DNA of 64,000 nucleotides from Verrucomicrobiota bacterium. Its GTDB lineage: Bacteria > Verrucomicrobiota > Verrucomicrobiia > Opitutales > Opitutaceae. The stretch spans positions 62,001 to 126,000 of the forward strand of contig JAEYUW010000046.1 of NCBI GenBank assembly GCA_023432225.1, written 5' to 3'. The notes beneath the pieces are model-generated. The model was not told the origin of the DNA, made no database searches, and saw only the letters and a list, made by a program, of their open reading frames with translations. Positions 44,199-55,370 of the stretch are shown in pieces. Positions within the stretch are counted from its first letter, which is position 1. Each line of letters opens with the position of its first letter. A program made the translations under genes and the position numbers.

Positions 44199-44217
44199 TG
44201 TGCACGTTTCTGTATAC
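44199..44217 (+). promoter_or_regulatory. Candidate integrase arm-type site, left, element 2
   Basis: TGTGCACGTTTCTGTATAC: hexamers TGTGCA and TGTATA with a 12-bp period. An 18/19 copy lies at 47257-47275. The 134-base gap from the attL core equals that in element 1. Confidence 0.65.
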
Positions 44218-44296
44218 ACGGCGAACGTCAGCAGTCAGCCACGAAGGGGAGCGTCAGCTCCCCGGAGTTGGCTGTGATGCTCTGGATCGCCTCTCC

Positions 44297-44695
44297 TCAT
44301 CGGAAAAGGTCCAATTCGGGTTTCTCCACCAACTCGAATCTTACATCGGGGTGGCTTCCGGCCATGAATGATCGAATCGCAGCAGCCACCTCACGCGAAG
44401 CTTCGTTTGCGCCGGGTTGGGGCACGATGCGAATCTCAATCTTCTCTTCTTTCACAGTCTGGCCCAGCCACAAGACGACGTGTCCCTTGCGAACGAGGTG
44501 CCACTCGCCCTCCTCATGACCATGTCCACGGATTGCTGGAGCACGGCTCAGGCCTCGGGAAAGATAAAAGTCTTCCAGCGACTGCGCGACGGTGAGGACA
44601 GTCGGCCGTGGCCCAGAAACAGTCCCGGTGTAAACCAGCGCTGTCTGGCAGCCTGATAAAATGAGCATCCCGAAGATCAAAAGCACTCGCACCAT
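44297..44695 (-). CDS. Small lipoprotein, cargo of element 2
   Basis: 132 residues with signal MVRVLLIFGMLILSGC, whose LSGC lipobox marks a lipoprotein. The mature part has TVLTVAQSLEDFYLSRGLSR and IEIRIVPQPGANEASREVAA. No family is recognised. It lies 96 bases downstream of int on the same strand and between int and attL, the usual cargo position. A surface-exclusion or host-fitness role is only a guess. Confidence 0.65.
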   Translation of the reverse strand: MVRVLLIFGMLILSGCQTALVYTGTVSGPRPTVLTVAQSLEDFYLSRGLSRAPAIRGHGHEEGEWHLVRKGHVVLWLGQTVKEEKIEIRIVPQPGANEASREVAAAIRSFMAGSHPDVRFELVEKPELDLFR

Positions 44696-44791
44696 ATTTT
44701 CTTCCGGCGATCGTTTAATATGCCGATTGGCGTTTCATGACACACTTGCGCAAGTTGCTTCGTCGCGAGGCACTTCTTGTCATGGGGCAAA

Positions 44792-45895
44792 TTATTCCCC
44801 TGCGGCGGGACGAACACAAGGCCGCAGAATGTCGTGTCCGTCGATCGTTGGCAACTGCGCCACCGCAGCCGCAAGGGGGAGCTGAGACGCGTCGGTGTAG
44901 ATTTTCATAGTGAGCTTCATGTCGCTGTGTCGCATGAGTTCCTGCACTGTGCGCGGAGCCGCGCCGGAAAGCGTGAGATTCGTGCCAAACGTCATGCGCA
45001 GTGAGTGGAGGTCGGCCCGTCGGCCGCTTTCGTCGATGAACGGGATTTTCGCTCTCACGAGGTCCTTCCGAAACGTCGGAATCCGGGGAACGAGTCCCGC
45101 GAGAACGGGCGCGAATGGAGCCGCATCCACTGGCTTGAGCGTCGCTAGCGCAGCCGCCAATTCCGGATGCAGCGGAATCACCGCGTCTTTCCGGTTCTTG
45201 GTGATGCTGGCACGCACACGCACGACGGGGGCAGCACTTTCCAACGAGAAATCGCTCCACTGCAGCGCCATCATCTCGGCGCGACGCAGGCCAGTGTAGG
45301 CGGCGACTCGATACACGATGCTGCGATGCGGTGGCGCGGTCGCGATAAGCCGGGTCAACTCGTCGGACGTGAGCGCGCGACGGTGTTGCTTCCGCGTCGC
45401 CCTGGTGTCGATGCGCTGGACGTGCTCCAACGGATTCTCCGCGACGCGTCGCTGGTATTTCAGCCAGCCGAGAAACGTCATCATCGCGCCGAGAAGATCG
45501 TTGAGCGTCTTCGGACTCAGGCCGCACTTCGCCCGCCACTCGCAAAACGAACGGGCGCTGACGTCGGCCAGCAGTCGCCACCGGCACCGCGTGAACAGCT
45601 TGCCGAGCGTCTTCTTGTATTTCGCGTGCGTGGTGCCCGCGCGGCCCTTGGCGTGCAAATCTTCCAGAAACGCGTCCAGAAGCTCGGAAAGGGGCGTTGC
45701 CGAGGCTTCGCGCACCGATTGAGGGGGCAGGAGGCCAGCGGCTTCCTTTTCGCGTTCCTTGGCGGTTTCTAGCAGCTTGGCGTAGGCAACGCGCTTGTCG
45801 GTTGTTTGCAGGGAAAACGCCGTAACGCGGTGTTCACCGTCGAGGCGCAGCTTTCCCCACCAGTTGCCGTTTCGTTTGAAGACGTAGCAGATCAT
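44792..45895 (-). CDS. int: Tyrosine recombinase (integrase), element 2
   Basis: 367 residues. The N-terminal arm-binding part (about 1-55) has NWWGKLRLDGEHRVTAFSLQ followed by TTDKRVAYAKL; the core-binding domain is at about 65-155. Catalytic residues: Arg204 (YTGLRRAEM), Lys233/236, His297-x-x-Arg300 (LHSLRM), His323 (RHSD) and Tyr333 (KIYTD). Unlike the element 1 enzyme it stops well before attL, with the lipoprotein gene in between. Confidence 0.95.
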   Translation of the reverse strand: MICYVFKRNGNWWGKLRLDGEHRVTAFSLQTTDKRVAYAKLLETAKEREKEAAGLLPPQSVREASATPLSELLDAFLEDLHAKGRAGTTHAKYKKTLGKLFTRCRWRLLADVSARSFCEWRAKCGLSPKTLNDLLGAMMTFLGWLKYQRRVAENPLEHVQRIDTRATRKQHRRALTSDELTRLIATAPPHRSIVYRVAAYTGLRRAEMMALQWSDFSLESAAPVVRVRASITKNRKDAVIPLHPELAAALATLKPVDAAPFAPVLAGLVPRIPTFRKDLVRAKIPFIDESGRRADLHSLRMTFGTNLTLSGAAPRTVQELMRHSDMKLTMKIYTDASQLPLAAAVAQLPTIDGHDILRPCVRPAAGE

Positions 45896-45901
45896 GCGGA
45901 C

Positions 45902-46096
45902 TTAGGCCGCAGCACCTCGTTCCCGGCTGAGCCGTTCGAGATACTGCATGACGTCGGAGGCCGGCCAGCGGGACGACCTTCCGATTTTGAGCGGGCGCGG
46001 GAACTTGCCCCGCGCGATTTCGCGCTCGAGCGTGCGCTTGGAGACGGCGAGGCGCTGGGCGGCCTCTTCGCGCGTCAGGAGGGCATCGGCGCTCAT
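45902..46096 (-). CDS. xis: Excisionase-like HTH protein, element 2
   Basis: 64 residues, MerR/HTH-17 type: LLTREEAAQRLAVSKRTLER then KFPRPLKIGRSSRWPASDVM and QYLERLS. Its start overlaps the hth stop (ATGA at 46093-46096) and its stop is 6 bases before the int start. Counterpart of 21227-21427 in element 1. Confidence 0.85.
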   Translation of the reverse strand: MSADALLTREEAAQRLAVSKRTLEREIARGKFPRPLKIGRSSRWPASDVMQYLERLSRERGAAA

Positions 46097-46332
46097 TGCT
46101 CGTCCTCCTCATCCTCCAAGCCCGCCTCGCGGCGCTTTGCATAACGGTGAAGCTGGCTGTGATGAACCTTGAGGCCGTGCTTTTCCAGCCACTCGGAAAC
46201 TTCACGCCAGCTGTAGCCCTTCTCACGAAGGGTCGAAACGCTCTCCCAGTAGCGGCCGAGGGACACCTTTTCGGGCATCTTCTCCGCCGAGGAGAGCAGG
46301 TCTTGCGGGTCAGGTTGGTTGTTTCGGGACAT
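46093..46332 (-). CDS. HTH-like regulatory protein, element 2
   Basis: 79 residues. VSTLREKGYSWREVSEWLEK and KVHHSQLHRYAKRREAG align with the core of the element 1 protein at 21411-21923 (LRDKNYSFGKIAEWLSERLG; VYRAYADWL). Here the flanking acidic extensions are missing, so the shared ~45 residues probably define the functional DNA-binding unit. It is placed directly before xis in both elements. Confidence 0.75.
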   Translation of the reverse strand: MSRNNQPDPQDLLSSAEKMPEKVSLGRYWESVSTLREKGYSWREVSEWLEKHGLKVHHSQLHRYAKRREAGLEDEEDEQ

Positions 46333-46363
46333 GAAGCGACGACATGCGACAACAAGCGACGGG

Positions 46364-46795
46364 TCAAGACAGTTTCACAAACGGCAGGTGTGGTTTGCAG
46401 CAAACCGTCCAGTGGAAGCCCGAACCGCACGGGCATAGCTCCTTGTCTCGGGGCAGGCGATCGAGGCGCCTGAACCCTTCCGGCACTGCCAGCTTCGAGG
46501 CGGATGGACCGTTCACGACTTCGCAGCAGCGCTTGTATTTTAGGCCTGAACCGCAGATGCAGGCGGAGTTTCGCGAAGGGAACTGCTTCAACGGCTCCGG
46601 TCGGTAGGGCGCGTTCGGATTGTCCGGGACCGGGGCCGTAGGCAGTTGGACCATCCTGATCGGGTTAGCGGCCATAAACGCGCGCACCGCCTCCGCCACG
46701 AGCGTCGAGAAATCGGACTCACGAGTTTCAGCGTAAGCGCACGCCTCAGCATGCAGGTTTGGCCCGATTGTGATGCAGACTCTTTTCTTATGCAT
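46364..46795 (-). CDS. RHH-SEC-C fusion protein, element 2
   Basis: 143 residues. The N terminus (about 3-45, KRVCITIGPNLHAEACAYAE and STLVAEAVRAFMAAN) looks like a ribbon-helix-helix DNA-binding domain. Two SEC-C zinc motifs follow: C79-x-C81...C90-C91 (CICGSGLKYKRCC) and C121-x-C123...C132-C133 (CPCGSGFHWTVCC). It is the first gene of the element 2 operon. A zinc-stabilised transcriptional regulator is likely; the RHH assignment is from pattern only. Confidence 0.75.
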   Translation of the reverse strand: MHKKRVCITIGPNLHAEACAYAETRESDFSTLVAEAVRAFMAANPIRMVQLPTAPVPDNPNAPYRPEPLKQFPSRNSACICGSGLKYKRCCEVVNGPSASKLAVPEGFRRLDRLPRDKELCPCGSGFHWTVCCKPHLPFVKLS

Positions 46796-46826
46796 ACGAA
46801 GTATGCGCCGTCAGTTATCTCGACCT

Positions 46827-46879
46827 TGAACAAGGAAAGAGCGGGGGCCCCCGGCGCTGCGCGCCGGGAGGCCCCGCGC
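46827..46879. other. Conserved non-coding structure A, element 2
   Basis: TTGAACAAGGAAAGAGCG is followed by a hairpin with perfect inner stem CCCGGCGC / GCGCCGGG and outer G-run/C-run pairing. Same motif and position class as 21979-22051. The rest of the 46796-47045 stretch is very GC-rich with no supported gene. Confidence 0.55.
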
Positions 46880-47045
46880 CTCCACCAAGTTCGATGCGGC
46901 CAACGCGTGCGCACGCGGAGGGCTGCAAAAGGGGCGAGGGGAGCACCCAGCGCCGCGCCCAGCCGCCCGCCAACACGCGAGGCCCCGCGGTCGGCTTCCG
47001 ACCGCCCGAACTGACGAGGGCCACGCCGGGCACTTCCGTGTCCCG

Positions 47046-47085
47046 GCTATCTGGGGGCGGCTTCCGCCCCCAGCCCCCGCGATTG
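47046..47085. other. Conserved hairpin B, candidate rolling-circle origin, element 2
   Basis: GCTAT, stem CTGGGGGCGG, loop CTT, stem CCGCCCCCAG, then CCCCCGCGATTG. Compared with element 1 the stem is 3 bp longer with both strands changed together, while loop and right flank are unchanged. Confidence 0.65.
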
Positions 47086-47093
47086 CGAAGCGG

Positions 47094-47282
47094 TCAGGCG
47101 CTTGCACGGCGGAAGTCGGAGACGAGGGTTTGGCGCTGCCGGGGCGAGAGGCACGACGCGAGGGCGCGCACCTTCAATTCCGTTGAGCCGACGATTTCCG
47201 GCGAGAACACCAGATCGGTCAACGATTGGATGCAGTAGCGGCGCGACGCACGCGGCTGTGCACGTTTTTGTATACGGGTCAT
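47094..47282 (-). CDS. Small basic protein at the rep position of element 2
   Basis: 62 residues, MTRIQKRAQPRASRRYCIQS..., basic N terminus, then TDLVFSPEIVGSTELKVRAL. AAAGGAAAG lies ~8 bases before the ATG, a good ribosome site. Codons 3-8 coincide with the right arm-type site. In the reconstructed circle it is the first gene after attP, the place rep has in element 1. No family recognised. Confidence 0.5.
   Translation of the reverse strand: MTRIQKRAQPRASRRYCIQSLTDLVFSPEIVGSTELKVRALASCLSPRQRQTLVSDFRRASA
47257..47275 (+). promoter_or_regulatory. Candidate integrase arm-type site, right, element 2
   Basis: TGTGCACGTTTTTGTATAC, one mismatch to 44199-44217. It begins 77 bases before the attR core, exactly as in element 1. 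Confidence 0.65.
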
Positions 47283-47333
47283 GGGAGCACTTTCCTTTGT
47301 GGTTGTGTCCCGTCCACTTGTGCAGCCGGTGCG

Positions 47334-47363
47334 GTGAGTTCGAATCTCACCGCCCCGACCATT
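47334..47363 (+). repeat. attR core of element 2
   Basis: An exact 30-bp copy of 44035-44064. Confidence 0.9.
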
Positions 47364-47369
47364 CCAAGA

Positions 47370-47400
47370 AAGCCACTTACGTTCGTAAGTGGCTTCTTTG
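47370..47400 (+). terminator. Displaced tRNA-Pro terminator
   Basis: A 9-bp stem GCCACTTAC / GTAAGTGGC with GTTC loop and TTCTTTG begins right after attR. It is probably the original tRNA-Pro terminator. Confidence 0.75.
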
Positions 47401-47635
47401 TTTGGCGACGTTCACCTGCGAGATCAGCGCCGCCACACGCCTCTCTCGTGAGGCTGGGGCGGCCCGCACTCGGACCGACGCACTCCGAACGCTGTGAGAG
47501 CCCAATCCGTGCGGCTGTGGGCAGCGTGGCTGGTGGACGCCGTTCGCAGCGGTGGCAAAGATCGCGTGGGAATTGTCACGAATTGCGCGCGGTGCCCATT
47601 TGACGGCGCGTCGGAGCGGTGGAAACCTCCCCGCC

Positions 47636-47998
47636 ATGGCTGAGCCAGCATCCACGCAATCGCCTACGGGTGAGTCTGACACTTGCGCCGTTTTCGTGCT
47701 CGAGGCGGGCGGATTGGTAGTGGCCAGCAACACTTCCGCCCGCGAGTTCTGGTCCGATGTCGCCCGTCCGCTGGTGAGTGCGCCCTTCATGACTTTGTTT
47801 GTGAGTAGTGAGGATCTGAGCGATCCCGAGAATCTCTCGCGTCAATGGCTGCAGCTGAAGAGCGAAGGTCTCGACCGCTGGACCCGCCGGATGGCGCGGC
47901 GGCTTGATGGCGCGACCTGCCCTGTCCGGCTGCGCCTTGAGCGCTCCAGCGGGGGCGCCGGCAGCTATATTGTCACCGTCCGTCCGGAACAGGGCTAG
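47636..47998 (+). CDS. Small PAS-like domain protein
   Basis: 120 residues from the ATG at 47636. AVFVLEAGGLVVASNTSARE and FMTLFVSSEDLSDPENLSRQ, then RRLDGATCPVRLRLERSSGG, follow the strand-helix order of a PAS domain; nothing else follows. After the TAG the frame stays open for 29 more codons, so a truncated larger protein is possible. It stands alone between element 2 and the DHOD-like gene. Confidence 0.55.
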   Translation: MAEPASTQSPTGESDTCAVFVLEAGGLVVASNTSAREFWSDVARPLVSAPFMTLFVSSEDLSDPENLSRQWLQLKSEGLDRWTRRMARRLDGATCPVRLRLERSSGGAGSYIVTVRPEQG

Positions 47999-48141
47999 AG
48001 CCTCCCTCTGGGGCGTGATGCCTTTGGCGCGCCCGCAAATGTGGCTGGCGATGATGCGGCGGACCAAGCGTCCCGCTGCGGCGCGTAAGCCGGACTCATG
48101 CAGTTGACGAAAATGACCGGGCTGATAGCCCGGCCTCGGAA

Positions 48142-48204
48142 GTAGGGCCGGTCTCCGACCGGCCTTTGGCTGTGAGCGCGAGTCCAGTCAGAGACTGGCC
48201 CTAC
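48142..48204. repeat. GTAGGGCC...GGCCCTAC repeat
   Basis: A 63-bp unit with ends GTAGGGCCGGTC and GACTGGCCCTAC and internal hairpins. It lies in a 455-base gap (47999-48453) that otherwise holds only the terminator at 48401. Confidence 0.7.
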
Positions 48205-48400
48205 CGGCGGCATCGGCGCTCGCGCCGGACGCATGCATGTGACACTGAGTTCGGCTCCGAGCGTCCTGGAACCGTCCGGTTCAACTGCATTGCAGCCGAG
48301 TCTCCGGCGAATTTGCCGCTCTCTGGCAGAGCTTTGCGCAAGCCCTGATCTCCACGCGACGGCCCCAACTGCATGAGTCCGGGTAAGGGCTGAAAACGAA

Positions 48401-48428
48401 ACAACCCGCGCTGCACCGCGCGGGTTGT
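48401..48428 (-). terminator. Terminator of the DHOD-like gene
   Basis: A 10-bp stem ACAACCCGCG / CGCGGGTTGT with CTGCAC loop. On the minus strand it is followed by TTCGTTTTC, a moderate T-run, 25 bases after the stop of the minus-strand gene. Confidence 0.7.
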
Positions 48429-48453
48429 TGCAGTCTGGGCTATGGCCCCAGGT

Positions 48454-49446
48454 TCACTCCCGCCAAAGCTGGAGCGAACGAAGGTAGTTGCCGCGTTCGT
48501 AAGCCTCCGGATCCGGGCAATTGCGCAGGCTGAGCGCGCCGCGCATCTCGGAGACGGAGTTGTATTCGAACTTCTCCATCCAGAGCTTCAGCTCCGTGAG
48601 GATGTTGCCGAGCGTGTCCGGGCCGTCGCGCAGGAGCGCGGCGACCACTTGCACGGCGTCAGCGCCCGCGAGCAGGGCCTTCACGACCTCGGCGGCGCTG
48701 TGCACGCCGCCGGAGCAGGCGAGGCTCAGCTTCACCTGGTCGCGGAGCAGCGCGAGCGCGCGGAGGCGCAGGCGCAGATCCTCGGGCGAGGAGAGGCCGA
48801 GTCGCGGCACGACGTCGAAGGTCTCGATGTCGATCTCGGGTTGGAAGATCCGGTTGAACAAGACGACGCCATTCACGCCGGTTTCCTCGAGCTTGCCCAC
48901 GAGGTGGACCGGCGAGGTGAAGAACGGCGAGAGCTTCATCGCAATCGGGATCTGCACGCTGGCGCGGACGGTGCGCGCGATCTCGACCACCCGGTCTTCG
49001 ATCTCGGCGGACGATTCGTCGCGCCGCGTGGCGAAGAAGTAGGTGTTGAGTTCGATCGCATCGGCGCCGGCCTTTTCCATCAGGCGGGCGTAGTCCGTCC
49101 ACGAACCGAGATGCGTGCCGTTGAGCGACGCGATCACGGGCAGGCTGGTCGCGGCCTTGATCGCGGTGAGGCGATCAAGGTATTCGTCCGGCCCGAGCAG
49201 GTAGTCCTGCCCCTGCGGGAAGAACGACGTCGCTTCGGCGAAGTTGTCCTGCCAGCGCTCGATGTGACGCGACACGGCGACCGCGTTGCCCTCGATCTGT
49301 TCAGCGAACAGCGAGTGCATGACGATCGCGGACGCGCCGGCGTCTTCGAGTTTGCGGATGTTGTCGAGACGCATCGCGAGGGGCGATGCGCCCGGCATCA
49401 GCGGGCTCTTAAGTTCCAGACCGAGATACTTGGTCGTGAGGTTCAT
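48454..49446 (-). CDS. Dihydroorotate-dehydrogenase-like flavoprotein
   Basis: 330-residue TIM barrel. LTTKYLGLELKSPLMPGASP, ADAIELNTYFFATRRDESSA, IPIAMKLSPFFTSPVHLVGK, GVVLFNRIFQPEIDIETFDV and SLACSGGVHSAAEVVKALLA (FMN phosphate site) follow the class 1 DHOD pattern. The catalytic Cys/Ser loop typical of true PyrD is not obvious, and it lies directly downstream of nifJ (20-base gap). It may therefore pass electrons to or from ferredoxin rather than act in pyrimidine synthesis. Confidence 0.8.
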   Translation of the reverse strand: MNLTTKYLGLELKSPLMPGASPLAMRLDNIRKLEDAGASAIVMHSLFAEQIEGNAVAVSRHIERWQDNFAEATSFFPQGQDYLLGPDEYLDRLTAIKAATSLPVIASLNGTHLGSWTDYARLMEKAGADAIELNTYFFATRRDESSAEIEDRVVEIARTVRASVQIPIAMKLSPFFTSPVHLVGKLEETGVNGVVLFNRIFQPEIDIETFDVVPRLGLSSPEDLRLRLRALALLRDQVKLSLACSGGVHSAAEVVKALLAGADAVQVVAALLRDGPDTLGNILTELKLWMEKFEYNSVSEMRGALSLRNCPDPEAYERGNYLRSLQLWRE

Positions 49447-49466
49447 GGGGATGGGGCGGATAGTCC

Positions 49467-53066
<3,600 letters not shown>

Positions 53067-53351
53067 GGTTAAAAAAGGAGCGGCGTGGCCGCGGAGCTAT
53101 TTCTACCGCCCCTGCGCATGGGTTGCTGCGCATGACTTGTGCATTCGTGCGCATCACCTCTGAGGAGCGAAACCACGGCCCCAAATCTTTCATAAGTGAA
53201 ATTATTGAATGCGTTTCCGCGGCCCTTGATACACAGATGGACGGCCCGTCAAAAACGGCTCCCGCGGCGCGCGCGCGCACGCGCCAAACCGGCCGCGAGA
53301 GATTCCCCTTGCCAACGATGCTGCGGCTCTCTGTTTTCGTCCGCTCTCGTC

Positions 53352-53546
53352 ATGCAAAAGACCAAAAAGTCCGTCGCCAAGCGCTTCAAGCTGTCCGCCA
53401 AGGGCAAGCTGATCCGCCGCACGCCCGGCTTCCGTCACCTGCTGGCCGCGAAGAGCACGAAGTCCAAACGCCGTGCTTCCCGCGACAAGCTTGTGGCCGC
53501 CGGCCATGCGGAGCCGCTCAAGCGCTGCCTCCCGTTCGGCCTGTAA
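53352..53546 (+). CDS. rpmI: 50S ribosomal protein L35
   Basis: 64 residues from the ATG at 53352: MQKTKKSVAKRFKLSAKGKL and RRTPGFRHLLAAKSTKSKRR, ending LPFGL. Followed by rplT as usual; infC is not upstream, where nifJ diverges instead. The 285-base upstream region holds no gene and may carry an L20-responsive leader. Confidence 0.93.
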   Translation: MQKTKKSVAKRFKLSAKGKLIRRTPGFRHLLAAKSTKSKRRASRDKLVAAGHAEPLKRCLPFGL

Positions 53547-53632
53547 AACCAGCCGCAACGAAAACCACAACTTCGCCAGGCGGGTGAACGTCTAACGAAC
53601 CGACCCGCCGGCGACCAAAACCAAAACTAAAC

Positions 53633-54007
53633 ATGGCTCGTGTCACCAACTCCCCCGCGTCGCGCAAGCGCCGCAAGAAAGTGCTGAAATACGCCAAGGG
53701 CTATTTCGGCAACAAGTCGAAGCTGTTCCGCTACGCCAAAGAAGCGGTCCAGCACGCCTGGCAATACGCCTACATCGATCGCAAGAAGAAGAAGGCCAAC
53801 ATGCGTGGCCTTTGGATCGTGCGTCTCAATGCGGCCTGCCGCGAAGCCGGCATCAGCTACAGCCGCTTCATCGAAGGCCTCAAGGCCGCCAACATCCTGC
53901 TCGACCGTCGCCAGCTCTCCGAGATCGCGATCGCCGATGCCGTCGCTTTTAAGGCGCTGGTCGCGAAAGCCCAGGACGCGTTGAAGGCGAAGGCCGCCAA
54001 GGCCTGA
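53633..54007 (+). CDS. rplT: 50S ribosomal protein L20
   Basis: 124 residues: MARVTNSPASRKRRKKVLKY, AKGYFGNKSKLFRYAKEAVQ, RLNAACREAGISYSRFIEGL and NILLDRRQLSEIAI are canonical. Essential for 50S assembly and known to autoregulate rpmI-rplT in other bacteria. Confidence 0.96.
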   Translation: MARVTNSPASRKRRKKVLKYAKGYFGNKSKLFRYAKEAVQHAWQYAYIDRKKKKANMRGLWIVRLNAACREAGISYSRFIEGLKAANILLDRRQLSEIAIADAVAFKALVAKAQDALKAKAAKA

Positions 54008-54105
54008 AGCACGCAAGGGTAGGGCGAGTCGTCCCCGACGAGCCGCCCACCCGCCAACGCGAGCCGGCTAGAGGCTCGCCTTCGGTTTCATAAACCACTT
54101 CCCTG

Positions 54106-54147
54106 AAGGACGGGCTGCCCACAAAGCACCCGTCCTTTTTGTTTTTT
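54106..54147 (+). terminator. Terminator after rplT
   Basis: A 9-bp stem AAGGACGGG / CCCGTCCTT is followed by TTTTTGTTTTTT. A GTAGGGCGAGTCGTC...palindrome (54019-54080) lies between rplT and this stem. Confidence 0.85.
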
Positions 54148-54214
54148 GCCCGCGAATCACGCGAATCTGCACGAATCAGATCGGTATTCGCGTCGATTCG
54201 CGTAATTCGCGGGC
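54148..54214. repeat. Extragenic inverted repeat before pheS
   Basis: The arms GCCCGCGAATCACGCGAAT and its near complement ending ATTCGCGTAATTCGCGGGC flank a short centre. Non-coding; ends 18 bases before the pheS ATG. Confidence 0.65.
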
Positions 54215-54232
54215 GCCTCTTCTCCTCCTCCG

Positions 54233-55276
54233 ATGCAAGACACCCTGAACGCCCTTCTCGCCAAAGCGCCCGCGGAACTCGCGGCGCTGAAATCGCGCGC
54301 CGAATTCGAGGCCGCGAAGGCCCGCTACGTCGGCCCCAACGGCGAGTTCACCGCCTTGATGAAGCAGCTCGGCACCGTGCCGAAGGAGCAGCGCCCCGTC
54401 ATGGGCAAGCTCATCAACGAGGCCAAAGGCCAACTCCAGGCGCAGCTCGACGCCACGCTCGCGCGCATCGCCGACGCCGAGATCGCCGCCCAACTCGGGC
54501 CCGCCGTCGACCCGACGCTCCCGTCGCCCGACGCTGGCCCCGGCACCTACCACCCGCTCACGCAGGTCCGCGAAGAGATGTGCCGCATCATGCGCAAGGC
54601 GGGCTTCACCGTCGTCGAAGGCCCCGAGGTCGAGACGGAGTATTACTGCTTCGACGCGCTCAACACCGCGCCCGATCACCCCGCGCGCGACGCGCAGGAC
54701 ACGTTTTATTTCCCCGAAGCCGCGCGCTTCGGCAACGTCTCGCGTAAGGTCGAGGGCGAGAAATACCTCCTCCGCACGCACACGTCGTCCGTGCAGATCC
54801 GCACCATGCTGAAGGGCCAGCCGCCCATCCGCGTGATCTCGCCCGGCCGCGTCTATCGTCGCGACACCACCGACGCCACGCACAGCGCCAACTTCCACCA
54901 GCTCGAAGGCCTCTACGTGGACAAGAACGTCACCGTCCGCGACCTGAAGGCGATGCTCGACTACATCTTTGCCTCGCTGCTCGGCAAAGGCACGACGACG
55001 CGCTTCCGCCCGCACTACTTCAGCTACACCGAGCCGTCCTTCGAAGTCGACCTCTCCGCCAAGCACCTGCCGAAAGTGAACAAGGAATGGATCGAGATCG
55101 GCGGCTGCGGCATGGTCGATCCGGCCGTGTTCGAAGCCGTCGGCTACGACCCCAACGTCTGGAGCGGCTACGCCTTCGGCATGGGCCTCGAGCGCCTCGC
55201 GATGCTGGTCTACGGCATCGATGACATCCGCTACTTCTACCAAAACGACGTCCGCTTCCTGAAACAGTTCGCCTGA
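54233..55276 (+). CDS. pheS: Phenylalanyl-tRNA synthetase alpha subunit
   Basis: 347 residues. An N-terminal coiled coil (about 1-85) is followed by the class II core: HPLTQVREEMCRIMRKAGFT, RTHTSSVQIRTMLKGQPPIR, VYRRDTTDATHSANFHQLEG (motif 2), and YAFGMGLERLAMLVYGIDDI (motif 3) near the C terminus. Pairs with PheT encoded 94 bases downstream. Confidence 0.96.
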   Translation: MQDTLNALLAKAPAELAALKSRAEFEAAKARYVGPNGEFTALMKQLGTVPKEQRPVMGKLINEAKGQLQAQLDATLARIADAEIAAQLGPAVDPTLPSPDAGPGTYHPLTQVREEMCRIMRKAGFTVVEGPEVETEYYCFDALNTAPDHPARDAQDTFYFPEAARFGNVSRKVEGEKYLLRTHTSSVQIRTMLKGQPPIRVISPGRVYRRDTTDATHSANFHQLEGLYVDKNVTVRDLKAMLDYIFASLLGKGTTTRFRPHYFSYTEPSFEVDLSAKHLPKVNKEWIEIGGCGMVDPAVFEAVGYDPNVWSGYAFGMGLERLAMLVYGIDDIRYFYQNDVRFLKQFA

Positions 55277-55280
55277 TGCC

Positions 55281-55362
55281 AGTAGCGAGTAGCGACTAGC
55301 GAGTAGTGAGCATCACTCTCGCCGCCGCTCTACTCGCTACCCGCTACTCACTACTCGCTACT
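55281..55362. repeat. AGTAGCGAGTAG-type inverted repeat
   Basis: Tandem AGTAGCGAGTAG/CTACTCGCTACT units on each side of a GC-rich centre form a long imperfect stem in the pheS-pheT gap. It may affect the stoichiometry of the two subunits' mRNA but has no T-run. Confidence 0.6.
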
Positions 55363-55370
55363 TTGGTTCG

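Noticed and set aside
46811..47107. 98-codon minus-strand ORF over hairpin B and structure A of element 2
   Set aside because: Low-complexity Gly/Pro/Arg/Ala composition through strong hairpins, no ribosome site, no motif. The matching frame in element 1 is different.
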